Shown here piece after piece: positions 17,936 to 26,482 of a DNA stretch of 36,017 nt (positions within the stretch are counted from its first letter, which is position 1; each line of letters starts with the position of its first letter). The DNA is from Levilactobacillus humaensis. GTDB lineage: Bacteria; Bacillota; Bacilli; Lactobacillales; Lactobacillaceae. The stretch lies in contig NZ_BROB01000026.1 of the NCBI RefSeq assembly GCF_024345185.1, positions 1 to 36,017 on the forward strand. The letters are read 5' to 3'. Under the pieces are notes generated by a model that was not told where the DNA came from, did not search any database, and saw only the letters and a list, made by a program, of their open reading frames with translations. A program made the translations under genes and the position numbers.

Positions 17936-17963
17936 TTGAATTTTTCAATATCTGGTGTACACT
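17936..17963 (+). promoter_or_regulatory. Putative nrdH promoter with an NrdR-box-like sequence
   Basis: TTGAAT (17936-17941) and TACACT (17958-17963) are 16 bp apart. The spacer contains TTTCAATATCTGGTGT (17943-17958), which resembles the NrdR box consensus (ACACWATATAT-GTGT type). NrdR boxes usually come in pairs; I see only one convincing copy. The nrdH ATG is 39 nt downstream. Confidence 0.4.
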
Positions 17964-18001
17964 TAACTCATTGATATTTAAATTTAAGGGATGTGGCAAC
18001 A

Positions 18002-18229
18002 ATGAAAGTAACAGTTTACTCCAAGAACGACTGCATGCAATGCAAGATGACAAAGCGTTTCCTTAGCGAACACAACGTGGAATTTGAGGAACACAACATC
18101 TCTCAGAATCCAGAATACGTTTCCTACCTGAAGGACCACGGTTTCCAAGCGGTCCCAGTCGTGGAAGCTTCTGGCGTACCAGCCTTTTACGGCTTCCGGC
18201 CAGACCAATTGACGAAGATTGCGGGCTAA
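18002..18229 (+). CDS. nrdH: Glutaredoxin-like protein NrdH
   Basis: NrdH delivers electrons to the class Ib ribonucleotide reductase NrdE. The 75 residues start MKVTVYSKNDCMQCKMTKRFL, with the redox pair C11-M-Q-C14, and carry AVPVVEASG and GFRPDQLTKI, typical of NrdH. The ATG at 18002 is preferred over a GTG three codons earlier because AAGGG lies 11 nt upstream. It is first in nrdH-nrdE-nrdF; the gap to nrdE (109 nt) contains a CGTC/GACG hairpin and a short TGGCGCCA palindrome followed by T-rich sequence. Confidence 0.95.
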   Translation: MKVTVYSKNDCMQCKMTKRFLSEHNVEFEEHNISQNPEYVSYLKDHGFQAVPVVEASGVPAFYGFRPDQLTKIAG

Positions 18230-18338
18230 TTTAAGTTAGACACAAACCCGTCTCGGCGACGTCGTGTTTGTTCACGGTGGCGCCATTTTTATTTGGTTTT
18301 ATGATGATCCAGTTTGAATGAAGGAAGAGATGATTAGG

Positions 18339-20504
18339 ATGAGCTTAAAAGACTTAGGTAATGTGACTTACTATGATTTAAACAATGAAATTAACATCCC
18401 CGTCGACGGACAGATCCCACTTAACAAGGATCAGGAAGCCCTCCACGCCTTCCTAAAGGAAAATGTCGGCCCCAACACCAAGCGTTTCGATTCCTTGCGC
18501 GACCGATTCGACTTCTTAATCAACAATAACTACATCGAGGCCAAGGTGATTAACCAGTACCCCTTCGAATTCGTCGAAGACCTCTACGCCTACCTCAAAG
18601 ATCAAGACTTTCATTTCAAGTCTTTCATGGCTGCCTACAAATTCTACGCCCAGTATGCCTTGAAGACCGACGACAACGACTACTACCTGGAAAACTTCAT
18701 CGATCGCGTGGCCATGAACGCCCTGGACTTCGCCGAGGGTGACCAACAGTTAGCCCATGACCTAGCCGATGAAATCATCCATCAGCGTTACCAACCCGCT
18801 ACGCCTAGCTTCCTTAGCGCGGGCCGGTCTCGTCGGGGGGAACTCGTCTCTTGTTTCTTAATCCAATCGACCGATGATATGAACACGATCGGCCGGACAA
18901 TTAACTCTGCCCTGCAACTCTCACGTATCGGTGGTGGGGTCGGGATCAGCCTGTCCAACCTGCGGGGCGCGGGCGATCCGATCAAACACATCGATGGTGC
19001 GGCCTCCGGGGTCGTTCCGGTCATGAAGTTACTTGAAGACAGCTTCTCTTATTCCAACCAATTGGGTCAACGTCAAGGGGCCGGAGTGGTCTACCTGAGC
19101 GTCTTCCATCCCGACATCGTGGCCTTCCTGAGTGCTAAGAAGGAAAATGCCGACGAAAAGATTCGGTTGAAGACCCTCTCACTCGGCGTCACCGTTCCCG
19201 ATAAGTTCTATGAACTCTGTGAACAAGATGCCGACATGTACCTCTTCAGTCCTTACGACGTTGAACGCATCTACGGCAAGCCATTTGCCTACGTCGACAT
19301 CACCACCGAATACGACAACATGGTGGCCAATCCCGACATTCGTAAGAAGAAACTGAAGGCCCGTGAGCTGGAAACCGAAATTGGCAAGCTCCAACAGGAA
19401 TCCGGCTACCCTTACATCGTCAACATTGACACGGCCAACCGGGAAAGTCCCATCGACGGCCGGATCGTCATGAGCAATCTTTGTTCCGAAATCATGCAGG
19501 TTCAGACGCCTTCACGCGTCAACAACAAGCAAGAGTACGACGTGCTGGGAACCGACATCTCTTGTAACCTCGGGTCCACCAACATCGTCAACCTGATGAC
19601 CTCCCCTGACTTCGGCCACTCCGTCGAAACCATGGTCCGCGCCCTCACCTTCGTGACCGACCACTCCGACATCGATGTCGTGCCTTCTATCCAAAAGGGA
19701 AACCGACTCGGCCATACCATTGGTTTAGGTGCCATGGGTCTGCACAGCTACTTTGCCAAGAACCAAATGATGTACGGGTCTAAGGACAGTATTGCCTTTA
19801 CCAGCGTGTACTTCATGCTGCTGAACTACTGGACGTTGAAGGCTTCAAATGAAATCGCTAAGGAACGGCACGAAACGTTCCACAATTTCGACAAGAGCAC
19901 TTACGCCGATGGCACCTACTTCGACCGCTACACCGAAAAAGACTGGCGACCAACCTCGGCCAAGGTTCAAAAACTCTTTGCCGACGTCTGGTTACCTTCA
20001 CCTGAAGACTGGGCCGAACTGAAGACCGCCGTCATGCAAGATGGTCTCTACCATCAGAACCGCATGGCCGTTGCGCCTAACGGGTCCATCTCCTACATCA
20101 ACGACACCACGGCCAGCCTCCATCCGATTATCAACCGGATCGAAGAACGCCAAGAAAAGAAGATTGGAAAGATCTACTACCCAGCCCCATACCTCAGCAA
20201 TGACACCATGCCTTACTACAAGTCGGCCTACGATACCGACATGCGTCGGGTTATCGACGTTTACGCCGCCGCGCAGAAGCATGTCGACCAAGGGATGAGC
20301 CTAACGCTCTTCATGCGTTCTACCCTGCCTGAAGGCCTCTACGAATGGAAGAATGGTCGGACGGATAAGATGACCACGCGGGACCTGAGTATTCTGCGGA
20401 ACTACGCCCACCGTAAGGGGATCAAGTCGATCTACTACGTGCGGACCTTCACCGATGACAATAGTGAAGTCGGCGCTAACCAATGTGAAAGCTGTGTTAT
20501 CTAG
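18339..20504 (+). CDS. nrdE: Class Ib ribonucleotide reductase alpha subunit NrdE
   Basis: NrdE reduces ribonucleoside diphosphates to deoxyribonucleotides. The 721-residue product carries SCFLIQSTDDMNTIG (active-site cysteine), the substrate loop SRIGGGVGISLSNLRGAG, MSNLCSEIMQV and the C-terminal redox pair in QCESCVI that passes electrons from NrdH. It lacks the ATP-cone of class Ia, as expected for Ib. I choose ATG 18339-18341 (MSLKDLGNVTYYDL), with AAGGAAGAG 9 nt upstream; earlier in-frame ATGs at 18318 and 18330 have no suitable site. NrdF lies 508 bp downstream, an unusually large gap filled by two hairpin elements. Confidence 0.97.
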   Translation: MSLKDLGNVTYYDLNNEINIPVDGQIPLNKDQEALHAFLKENVGPNTKRFDSLRDRFDFLINNNYIEAKVINQYPFEFVEDLYAYLKDQDFHFKSFMAAYKFYAQYALKTDDNDYYLENFIDRVAMNALDFAEGDQQLAHDLADEIIHQRYQPATPSFLSAGRSRRGELVSCFLIQSTDDMNTIGRTINSALQLSRIGGGVGISLSNLRGAGDPIKHIDGAASGVVPVMKLLEDSFSYSNQLGQRQGAGVVYLSVFHPDIVAFLSAKKENADEKIRLKTLSLGVTVPDKFYELCEQDADMYLFSPYDVERIYGKPFAYVDITTEYDNMVANPDIRKKKLKARELETEIGKLQQESGYPYIVNIDTANRESPIDGRIVMSNLCSEIMQVQTPSRVNNKQEYDVLGTDISCNLGSTNIVNLMTSPDFGHSVETMVRALTFVTDHSDIDVVPSIQKGNRLGHTIGLGAMGLHSYFAKNQMMYGSKDSIAFTSVYFMLLNYWTLKASNEIAKERHETFHNFDKSTYADGTYFDRYTEKDWRPTSAKVQKLFADVWLPSPEDWAELKTAVMQDGLYHQNRMAVAPNGSISYINDTTASLHPIINRIEERQEKKIGKIYYPAPYLSNDTMPYYKSAYDTDMRRVIDVYAAAQKHVDQGMSLTLFMRSTLPEGLYEWKNGRTDKMTTRDLSILRNYAHRKGIKSIYYVRTFTDDNSEVGANQCESCVI

Positions 20505-20526
20505 CAGCACGTCCCACGCCTTACCG

Positions 20527-20673
20527 GCCGGCAGATATGAGCTGGAACGGTGCGGGCACAACTTTAAGCCTCGAAAAAACCGAGTCTTAAAGCTTGGCCT
20601 TCTGCTAAGTCGGCCAAGAACGCCGACCAAGCAGAACGACGCGCCTGAGCTCATATCTGCCAGCCTCTCGGCT
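20527..20673 (+). repeat. Hairpin-cluster repeat, copy 1
   Basis: The closing stem pairs 20530-20543 with 20648-20661, a perfect 14 bp. Inside are a hairpin 20562-20573/20581-20592 (AAGCCTCG against CGAGTCTT with one C/T mismatch) and a hairpin 20600-20614/20622-20636 (TTCTGCT and GTCGGC arms). Read on the minus strand the outer end begins AGCCGAGAGGCTGGCAGATA, which matches the equivalent end of copies 2 and 3. It starts 22 nt after the nrdE stop. Confidence 0.75.
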
Positions 20674-20726
20674 TACATTGATGTTAAACATCGACTGTTG
20701 TAGTTATTAACAGCCAAGTTTCAAAC

Positions 20727-20755
20727 TTGAGTCATTACGAATTGAAAACTTACAA
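20727..20755 (+). promoter_or_regulatory. Possible nrdF promoter between the two repeats
   Basis: TTGAGT (20727-20732) and TTACAA (20750-20755) are 17 bp apart. Just upstream is a perfect palindrome CAAGTTT-C-AAACTTG (20715-20729) that could be an operator. A transcript from here would carry repeat copy 2 in the nrdF leader. Confidence 0.35.
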
Positions 20756-20782
20756 CGTTTTATCATAACAGACATCAACCTA

Positions 20783-20962
20783 AGCCGGAGGCGGACAGAA
20801 ATGTAGCCAGCCGTGAAAATAGTGGTAGCTGGCCATTTGGCTAGCTACCACTATGGGCGACTTGGAAGACACGTGTTTTTCGTGGCTTCCAAGCGAGCGA
20901 GAAGACTGGTGGTTTGCCAGTCTGAAGCGTCCCCCACAGCAGGCGGAATTTCTGGCCGCCGG
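20783..20962 (-). repeat. Hairpin-cluster repeat, copy 2 (inverted)
   Basis: On the plus strand the outer end is AGCCGGAGGCGGACAGAAAT (20783-20802); CAGAAAT pairs with ATTTCTG at 20948-20954. Three internal hairpins follow: 20819-20834/20839-20854 (15 of 16 paired), 20861-20873/20881-20893 (AAGCCACG/CGTGTCTT on the minus strand, one C/T mismatch) and 20903-20909/20917-20923. Linkers CTTCTCGCTCG and TCGCCC, read on the minus strand, are identical to those of copy 3. It ends about 50 nt before nrdF. Confidence 0.8.
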
Positions 20963-21012
20963 AGTGCGAACAAGTTAACGAAAGCTAATCTCTAAATCAA
21001 AGGAGTGGTAGC

Positions 21013-22008
21013 ATGGCAAGAATTGAAAACTATAACGCAATTAACTGGAACGCGGTTTCAGACGAAATCGACAAGGCAACTTGGGAAAAATTAACGGAAC
21101 AATTTTGGCTCGACACCCGGATTCCGGTCTCCAATGACCTGGATGACTGGCGGACACTGGATACCGACCACCAATGGGTCGTAGGTCACGTTTTCGGGGG
21201 TCTAACGCTATTAGACACCCTGCAGTCCCAAGACGGAATGGCTGCCCTGAGAAGAGACGTCCGGACGCCTCACGAGACCGCCGTCTTAAACAATATTCAA
21301 TTCATGGAATCCGTTCATGCGAAGAGTTACTCCACGATTTTCTCCACGTTGAACACGCCGGACGAAATCGACGAAATCTTCCAATGGAGTGATTCCGAAG
21401 AATTCCTACAAAACAAGACCAAGCGAATCTATGATCTGTACCACGATGACGAGCATCCCCTGAAAAAGAAGATCTCCAGCGTCTTTCTGGAAACATTCTT
21501 GTTCTACTCTGGATTCTTTACCCCGCTCTACTACTTAGGCCACAACAAATTGCCTAACGTGGCGGAAATCATCAAGCTAATCTTGCGAGACGAATCCGTC
21601 CACGGAACGTACATCGGTTACAAATTCCAGCTCGGCATGAAGGAACTTACCGACAATGAGCAACAACAAATGAAGGATTGGATGTACGACTTCCTTTACA
21701 AGTTGTATGCTAACGAGGAAAAGTACACGCACCTGATGTACGATCAAGTCGGCTGGACGGAACAAGTTCTCACCTTCATCCGCTACAACGCTAACAAGGC
21801 CCTGATGAACTTGGGCCAAGATCCCCTCTTCCCTGACACGGCCGAGGATGTGAACCCGATCGTCATGAACGGGATTTCCACCTCCACCGCTAACCATGAC
21901 TTCTTCTCCCAAGTGGGGAATGGTTATCTGTTAGGTAATGTGGAAGCCATGAACGACAGTGACTACAACATTGGGGAACCCGACGATCCAGAGGATCCTC
22001 GCAAATAA
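21013..22008 (+). CDS. nrdF: Class Ib ribonucleotide reductase beta subunit NrdF
   Basis: NrdF houses the dimetal-tyrosyl radical used by NrdE. The family's ligands and radical tyrosine are recognisable: D68 (LLDTLQ), E99 and H102 (FMESVHAKSY), Y106, and later the EIIKLILRDESVHGTY segment with Glu and His ligands. The 331 residues are normal. AAAGGAG precedes the ATG. Class Ib enzymes usually need the flavoprotein NrdI to assemble the Mn cofactor; no nrdI is in this window, so it must lie elsewhere if present. Confidence 0.97.
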   Translation: MARIENYNAINWNAVSDEIDKATWEKLTEQFWLDTRIPVSNDLDDWRTLDTDHQWVVGHVFGGLTLLDTLQSQDGMAALRRDVRTPHETAVLNNIQFMESVHAKSYSTIFSTLNTPDEIDEIFQWSDSEEFLQNKTKRIYDLYHDDEHPLKKKISSVFLETFLFYSGFFTPLYYLGHNKLPNVAEIIKLILRDESVHGTYIGYKFQLGMKELTDNEQQQMKDWMYDFLYKLYANEEKYTHLMYDQVGWTEQVLTFIRYNANKALMNLGQDPLFPDTAEDVNPIVMNGISTSTANHDFFSQVGNGYLLGNVEAMNDSDYNIGEPDDPEDPRK

Positions 22009-22027
22009 TCTTTCATAAAAAGAAAAG

Positions 22028-22081
22028 ACAGGCACTCATCGCAACCAACCCAACAGTTGATTGCCGTGAATGCCTGTTTTT
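22028..22081. terminator. Terminator of nrdF, possibly bidirectional
   Basis: ACAGGCA (22028-22034) pairs with TGCCTGT (22071-22077), with an inner GCAACCAAC/GTTGATTGC stem, and five T follow on the plus strand. The minus-strand side is also U-rich (CTTTTCTTTTT). Confidence 0.8.
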
Positions 22082-22098
22082 CGCATACGAATTTTGGC

Positions 22099-22134
22099 AA
22101 AAGAAGAGAGGTCATGCCGGCGGCACAACCTCTC
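22099..22134 (-). terminator. Terminator of the rhamnosidase/transporter operon
   Basis: On the minus strand GAGAGGT (22134-22128) pairs with ACCTCTC (22112-22106), with a TGCC/GGCA inner stem, followed by TTCTTTT. It starts 15 nt after the stop of the MFS gene. Confidence 0.75.
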
Positions 22135-22149
22135 AACATTTCTGATATC

Positions 22150-23439
22150 TTATTCCGTGACTTGCTTCTGATCGGCTTCCAGCGTCGTATCCGTGATGTG
22201 GTGACGCTTGATGTAGCGTACAACGGTAATGGCACTGAATCCAAAGACCACCGTACAACCCACCATAATCCACAACAACAGACTAGCAGAGACACCCATC
22301 AGAGTCGGGGTTGCCAGGGCAAAGATCGCCGTGACCACCCGCACGAAGCCGTATGAGAACCCGGTCATCGTGGCCCGCATGTTAACGGGATACAGGGTTT
22401 GACTCCAAATCTTGTAGAGCGCTTCCCCACAGAGCACCGTACTTCCGGAATAGAAGACGTAGACCACCGTGAAGACTTGCCACTGACTACTGAAGAGACC
22501 GGCAACCACGAAGGATACCAGGGCCACCGCAATCCCCACATACATAGCGGGGTAACGGTATTTCGAGTCAGAAATTTTCAGATAAATCACATTAATCAAC
22601 AAACAGAACAGGTTAGCCACTAGCGCGGTCCCCGTGGAGAACATCTGACTCCGGCCATCGACCGTCACCAGGAAGTAGTTCACGAATGACCCCCAGGTGT
22701 TGGCTGGCAGGTTCCAGAACAGGTAGAACACCGTGAGTAAGATGAAGGGAACCAACGCCCCACTCGTCTTCAAGAAGGTCCCTAGTTTGACCTTCTTTTC
22801 CGGTGCCTCATCCCCCTCATCCGACTGAACGGATGAGGCCAGGTTGGCTTCAATGTCCTTGAACTTACCGGAGAAGACCCGCACGGACCAATTTAACAGG
22901 GCCACTAAGGCGATCCAACCGAACAGCGCCATGATACTGCCCATCCCCGAGTTCGCGGTAATAAACCCGATAAACTGAGACAGGAGAATCCCGATCGTCC
23001 AGAAGATCTGGGTGGCGGAAATGGCCCGCCCGTAGGTTTGCTTGTTCATTCGTTCGGAAACCACGGCCAATGATGTTGGCAGGTCGGCCCCGGAGGCTAG
23101 CCCCGCGATGAAGACCCCAACAACCAGCAATGGCAGATTACCCGCAAACGCCACGATCGCCGATCCCACGAAGACAAAGAAGATGTCGACGTTGAAGACC
23201 GTGACCCGGCCAAATTTATCAGATAACCAGCCACCGGCAAAGGACCCAATGGCCACCGCCACCGTCAGCATGGTACTCAGGAACCCGATCGTCCAACTGT
23301 TCAATCCCAGGTACTTGGCCCAGATAGGCAAGGCAACCCCCAGGCTGACCAGTAAGGCGGCATCCAGGTAGGACGCAACCCCCGCGATAAAAATCAGGAG
23401 CTTACTATCTCTACTGAGCGTCACTTTCTCGTTTGGCAT
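22150..23439 (-). CDS. MFS transporter, downstream copy of the rhamnosidase operon
   Basis: The 429 residues form about 12 hydrophobic membrane segments. MFS signatures include GGWLSDKFGRVTVF in the loop between segments 2 and 3, ASGADLPTSLAVVSE and CGEALYKIWSQTLYPVNMRA. It is clearly paralogous to the transporter at 25060-26337, sharing the SGADLP, STQIFW and GEA-YK-W-Q motifs. The ATG (23437-23439) lies inside the last codons of the rhamnosidase gene, overlapping by 29 nt, with GGGAGG 8 nt upstream, so translation is coupled. A rhamnoside or rhamnose substrate is inferred from context only. Confidence 0.85.
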   Translation of the reverse strand: MPNEKVTLSRDSKLLIFIAGVASYLDAALLVSLGVALPIWAKYLGLNSWTIGFLSTMLTVAVAIGSFAGGWLSDKFGRVTVFNVDIFFVFVGSAIVAFAGNLPLLVVGVFIAGLASGADLPTSLAVVSERMNKQTYGRAISATQIFWTIGILLSQFIGFITANSGMGSIMALFGWIALVALLNWSVRVFSGKFKDIEANLASSVQSDEGDEAPEKKVKLGTFLKTSGALVPFILLTVFYLFWNLPANTWGSFVNYFLVTVDGRSQMFSTGTALVANLFCLLINVIYLKISDSKYRYPAMYVGIAVALVSFVVAGLFSSQWQVFTVVYVFYSGSTVLCGEALYKIWSQTLYPVNMRATMTGFSYGFVRVVTAIFALATPTLMGVSASLLLWIMVGCTVVFGFSAITVVRYIKRHHITDTTLEADQKQVTE

Positions 23440-25030
23440 TCTTCAGGCCTCCCTTAATAAGATACTTCTGAATCAAGTAGACCGGCGTACAACTCCAGGC
23501 ATGACAGTAGCTGTTGAGCAGTGGACTGCCATACGGTGAGTAATCTTGCTGGTTTGGATCGTAGGCTTCCCAGTAGGTGTCAGCGCCCAACGTAATCATG
23601 CCACCCCAGTAATGCTTCATGAGGGCGATAGCGTCATCCGTTAAACCGGCTTCGAACAAGGCTTCCGTAATGTGGTGATACATGTATGGCGTCGCAATTC
23701 CCGTGACTGGGAAGAGCTGGGCCACCGTCTTTTGCATGATGGCTTTACTCGTGGCATCATCCATGACGTGAGCCAACACCATCCAAGCTTGACTGGCAAT
23801 GTTGACCTCACGCTGAGGCCCCGAAACGAAGAGTCCTTGGTCAGCATCAAACAACTGGCTCTGCGCGAAGTTAAGTAACTGATCTAACGCGGCTTGGTAA
23901 CGGTCAACCTGATCATCCTGGGCTTGGTGAGCCAACTGAATGAATTGCCGTAGGGCGTAAATCATCACAGCTTGTCCAGCGGTCGTCTTATCGAAATCAT
24001 TGGACCAGTCGACGAAGACCGGATAGTCATCGGACAATTGAAGTTGTCCTTGGTCATCAACCTTTGCTAAGGCGACGTCCATTTGCTTCTTGGCAACGGG
24101 GTACAGATCCGTTAATAGCTGATCGTCCTCGTCATAATTTTCATAATCACTGAGAATTGAAATGAAGAACAGGCTGTAGTCGAAGAGGAACGTGTCATCT
24201 GGCACATCCTTGGGCTGTGTGAAGACGTTAGCCACCACGCGACCATCGTCGGCGGGCATAGCCCCGAACAGATACAGGCAACGCTTGATAATATCGGTAT
24301 TGCCAAATGTGGCGTAGTCCGCTAGGGCCTGTAACCGCAAGTCCCCAATCCATAACCGGCGATCCCGCTTGGGACCGTCTTCGAAGACCTCTTGCATACA
24401 GTCTTCCAGGGTCTTTAAACCCACCTGATAGATCCGCTTTAACATTGGATCGGCCAGTTCGGGAACCGTCACCTGACGCGCATCCACTGAGGACTGCGTG
24501 ATCACTTGCGGCTGATCGAAGACGACTTGCCACTTGGGTGAGGTATCGAGCACGGTGATTTCGACGTACCGGAAACTGTAGCGCCGTGGTAAGTCGATCG
24601 TAGCTGGTAATTGGTCCAAGTGAATGGTTTCCTCTTGAATCCAAGATTTGCTGAGCCAACCATCATAGTCGGCACTGTTGTAGCTCAATTCCACTGGCAT
24701 TTCGGCAAAACGAATCCGACAGAACAGCGGCGCATCCATGGGTGACCCCGTGGCCGTTGCCTTGATACTGAACTTGCCGACGCAGTGTTCCCCGAAATCA
24801 AGGATGACCCGGCCGTCACGCTTCAACGGCTGATTAACCAGATCCGAAACCTCGGCAACCTTCTTCACACCGTACCCACCTAACAATTTAGGCTGGTGGT
24901 CCAACGCGACGAGAGCCGTCGGTGTGACGACGTGGTGCTTGAGGGTTGGCTTGAACCCTTGCGACTTGGCCAGCAAGACCTCGTCGTGTTTGAATTTAAC
25001 TTCATCGTTTACTTGAAATGTAAAAGCCAT
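23411..25030 (-). CDS. Alpha-L-rhamnosidase-like glycoside hydrolase (GH78 type)
   Basis: The 539-residue protein resembles GH78 alpha-L-rhamnosidases of lactobacilli, which release rhamnose from plant glycosides. The N-terminal half is a beta-rich region. The catalytic (alpha/alpha)6 barrel contains EVFEDGPKRDRRLWIGDLRLQA (about 216-237) with the acidic residues typical of the family, YWEAYDP and the terminal LNSYCHAWSCTPVYLIQKYL. There is no signal peptide, so it acts in the cytoplasm on imported glycosides. It lies between two paralogous MFS genes, 29 nt after the first, and overlaps the second. Activity on rhamnose is inferred from family and context. Confidence 0.85.
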   Translation of the reverse strand: MAFTFQVNDEVKFKHDEVLLAKSQGFKPTLKHHVVTPTALVALDHQPKLLGGYGVKKVAEVSDLVNQPLKRDGRVILDFGEHCVGKFSIKATATGSPMDAPLFCRIRFAEMPVELSYNSADYDGWLSKSWIQEETIHLDQLPATIDLPRRYSFRYVEITVLDTSPKWQVVFDQPQVITQSSVDARQVTVPELADPMLKRIYQVGLKTLEDCMQEVFEDGPKRDRRLWIGDLRLQALADYATFGNTDIIKRCLYLFGAMPADDGRVVANVFTQPKDVPDDTFLFDYSLFFISILSDYENYDEDDQLLTDLYPVAKKQMDVALAKVDDQGQLQLSDDYPVFVDWSNDFDKTTAGQAVMIYALRQFIQLAHQAQDDQVDRYQAALDQLLNFAQSQLFDADQGLFVSGPQREVNIASQAWMVLAHVMDDATSKAIMQKTVAQLFPVTGIATPYMYHHITEALFEAGLTDDAIALMKHYWGGMITLGADTYWEAYDPNQQDYSPYGSPLLNSYCHAWSCTPVYLIQKYLIKGGLKNAKRESDAQ

Positions 25031-25059
25031 TTTGTCACTCTCTTTCTAGCAAGTTCTCT

Positions 25060-26337
25060 TTAGAAGTCGTGAACGTTGTGCTTTCTCTGAAGACGCATCA
25101 TGGTTAACCCGGAAATGAAACTGATTAAGATAATTCCGGCGAATCCAAACATGGTGTACTTGATCATGCCTGGAACCACTAAGGCTGGCGTCACAATGGC
25201 AAACAGCCCACATAACATCCGTGAGAATCCGTTGATAAACCCTTGAACACCGGCACGAACTTCGACTGGGAAGGATTCTTGCGTCCAAACTTTGTACATC
25301 GCTTCACCGGCGATACTGTTCCCGATGTTGTACAACCCAATGGCGATAACGATTGGCCATAAGGCGTGACTACTCAAGGCTAAACCAAGCATTGCGGCGA
25401 ATTGAACAATGGCCCCAACGATAAAGAACTTGTTCCGGTACTTGCCCCCAGAAACGGAAGCAAAGGCCATGGTGGAGAATAAGGAGATAAAGTTTAAGAT
25501 AACCCCGGCACCAGTGGCGAAACTTTGACTAGCATTGGCTTGAACCAGCGTGAACGTTTGGAATTGACCAAAGGTGTTGGCTAATAAGTTCCAGCAAATG
25601 TAGAAGATGAAGATTCCGAAGAAGAAGCCCATGTACTTGCCACGGTTTGACCCAGCAAAGACAGACTTGATAGAAACTTTTTCGGTAACGTTGGCTTCCT
25701 TTTCGTGTTCGAGTCGACGCTGTTCCCCTTGTTCGTGAAACGTCTTGAACTTGCTAGAGAATGTCCGCCATGCCCAAGTAATGAGAGCAAATGCTGCTAA
25801 TAATGAAAAGACAAGGCGTGCACCCGTAGCACCGGCCATCCGTGAAACCACGAAGGCCCCAACGTAGGAACTGAAGACCCCGATTTGCCAGAAGATTTGC
25901 GTCGATGAAACTAATTCATTCGACGTCTTCTCGTTTGGCGAGTCGTGAGAAATAACGGTTAAACTAATTGGTAAGTCGGCCCCGGAAGCAAATCCGGTCA
26001 CGATAACCCCAATGAGTAACATTGGAAAGCCTGTGGCGGCCACACAAATCAATGCTCCTAAAGCGTAGAACAAGTTAAGGGAGTTAAATGATCGAATCAA
26101 CCCGAAGGCCTTCGTAATCTGCCCGGCTAATAAAGAACCAAAAGCAATCGCGAACGTTAACGCCCCAGAGATAAACCCAACTTGGGCATTGGTCAGATTC
26201 AACCCGGCTTGCCAAACGGTAATCGTGGCTGACAATCCAACAATAATTCCTGAACCTAAAATGGATCCGATCCCAGCTGCAATCGCAAGTGGTCTATATT
26301 TACTGAACTCGGATTTTTGAACTTCACCATTATTCAT
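25060..26337 (-). CDS. MFS transporter, upstream copy of the rhamnosidase operon
   Basis: The 425 residues give about 12 membrane segments. Family motifs are GFASGADLPISLTVISHD, STQIFWQIGVFSSY and AGEAMYKVWTQESFPVEVRAGVQGF, shared with the paralogue at 22150-23439. A charged cytoplasmic loop (FHEQGEQRRLEHEKEA) joins the two halves. GGAGG precedes the ATG. It is first in the operon, under a promoter with an overlapping cre site, and divergent from the AraC-type regulator. The likely role is uptake of a glycoside or rhamnose. Confidence 0.85.
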   Translation of the reverse strand: MNNGEVQKSEFSKYRPLAIAAGIGSILGSGIIVGLSATITVWQAGLNLTNAQVGFISGALTFAIAFGSLLAGQITKAFGLIRSFNSLNLFYALGALICVAATGFPMLLIGVIVTGFASGADLPISLTVISHDSPNEKTSNELVSSTQIFWQIGVFSSYVGAFVVSRMAGATGARLVFSLLAAFALITWAWRTFSSKFKTFHEQGEQRRLEHEKEANVTEKVSIKSVFAGSNRGKYMGFFFGIFIFYICWNLLANTFGQFQTFTLVQANASQSFATGAGVILNFISLFSTMAFASVSGGKYRNKFFIVGAIVQFAAMLGLALSSHALWPIVIAIGLYNIGNSIAGEAMYKVWTQESFPVEVRAGVQGFINGFSRMLCGLFAIVTPALVVPGMIKYTMFGFAGIILISFISGLTMMRLQRKHNVHDF

Positions 26338-26367
26338 ATTGATGAACCTCCTTCTGTTTATGCCTTA

Positions 26368-26396
26368 ATTGTAAGCGCTTAAATTAATGACAACAA
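26368..26396 (-). promoter_or_regulatory. Rhamnosidase operon promoter overlapped by a cre site
   Basis: On the minus strand TTGTTG (26391-26396) and TACAAT (26368-26373) are 17 bp apart. TGTAAGCGCTTAAA (26370-26383, plus strand) fits the cre consensus TGWAANCGNTNWCA at all but one position and covers the -10 box. CcpA binding here would repress the operon when a preferred sugar is present. Confidence 0.8.
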
Positions 26397-26418
26397 TATC
26401 CCCAGCACAGCTCCTTGA

Positions 26419-26448
26419 TTGCAAAATCACAGGTAAAAATTGTATAAT
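26419..26448 (+). promoter_or_regulatory. Promoter of the AraC-type regulator gene
   Basis: TTGCAA (26419-26424) and TATAAT (26443-26448) lie 18 bp apart, 34 nt before the ATG. The two divergent promoters leave only about 20 bp between their -35 boxes, so one bound regulator could influence both. Confidence 0.7.
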
Positions 26449-26482
26449 TTAATAAATTGGTTTACTTAAAGGAGGGCGCGTT

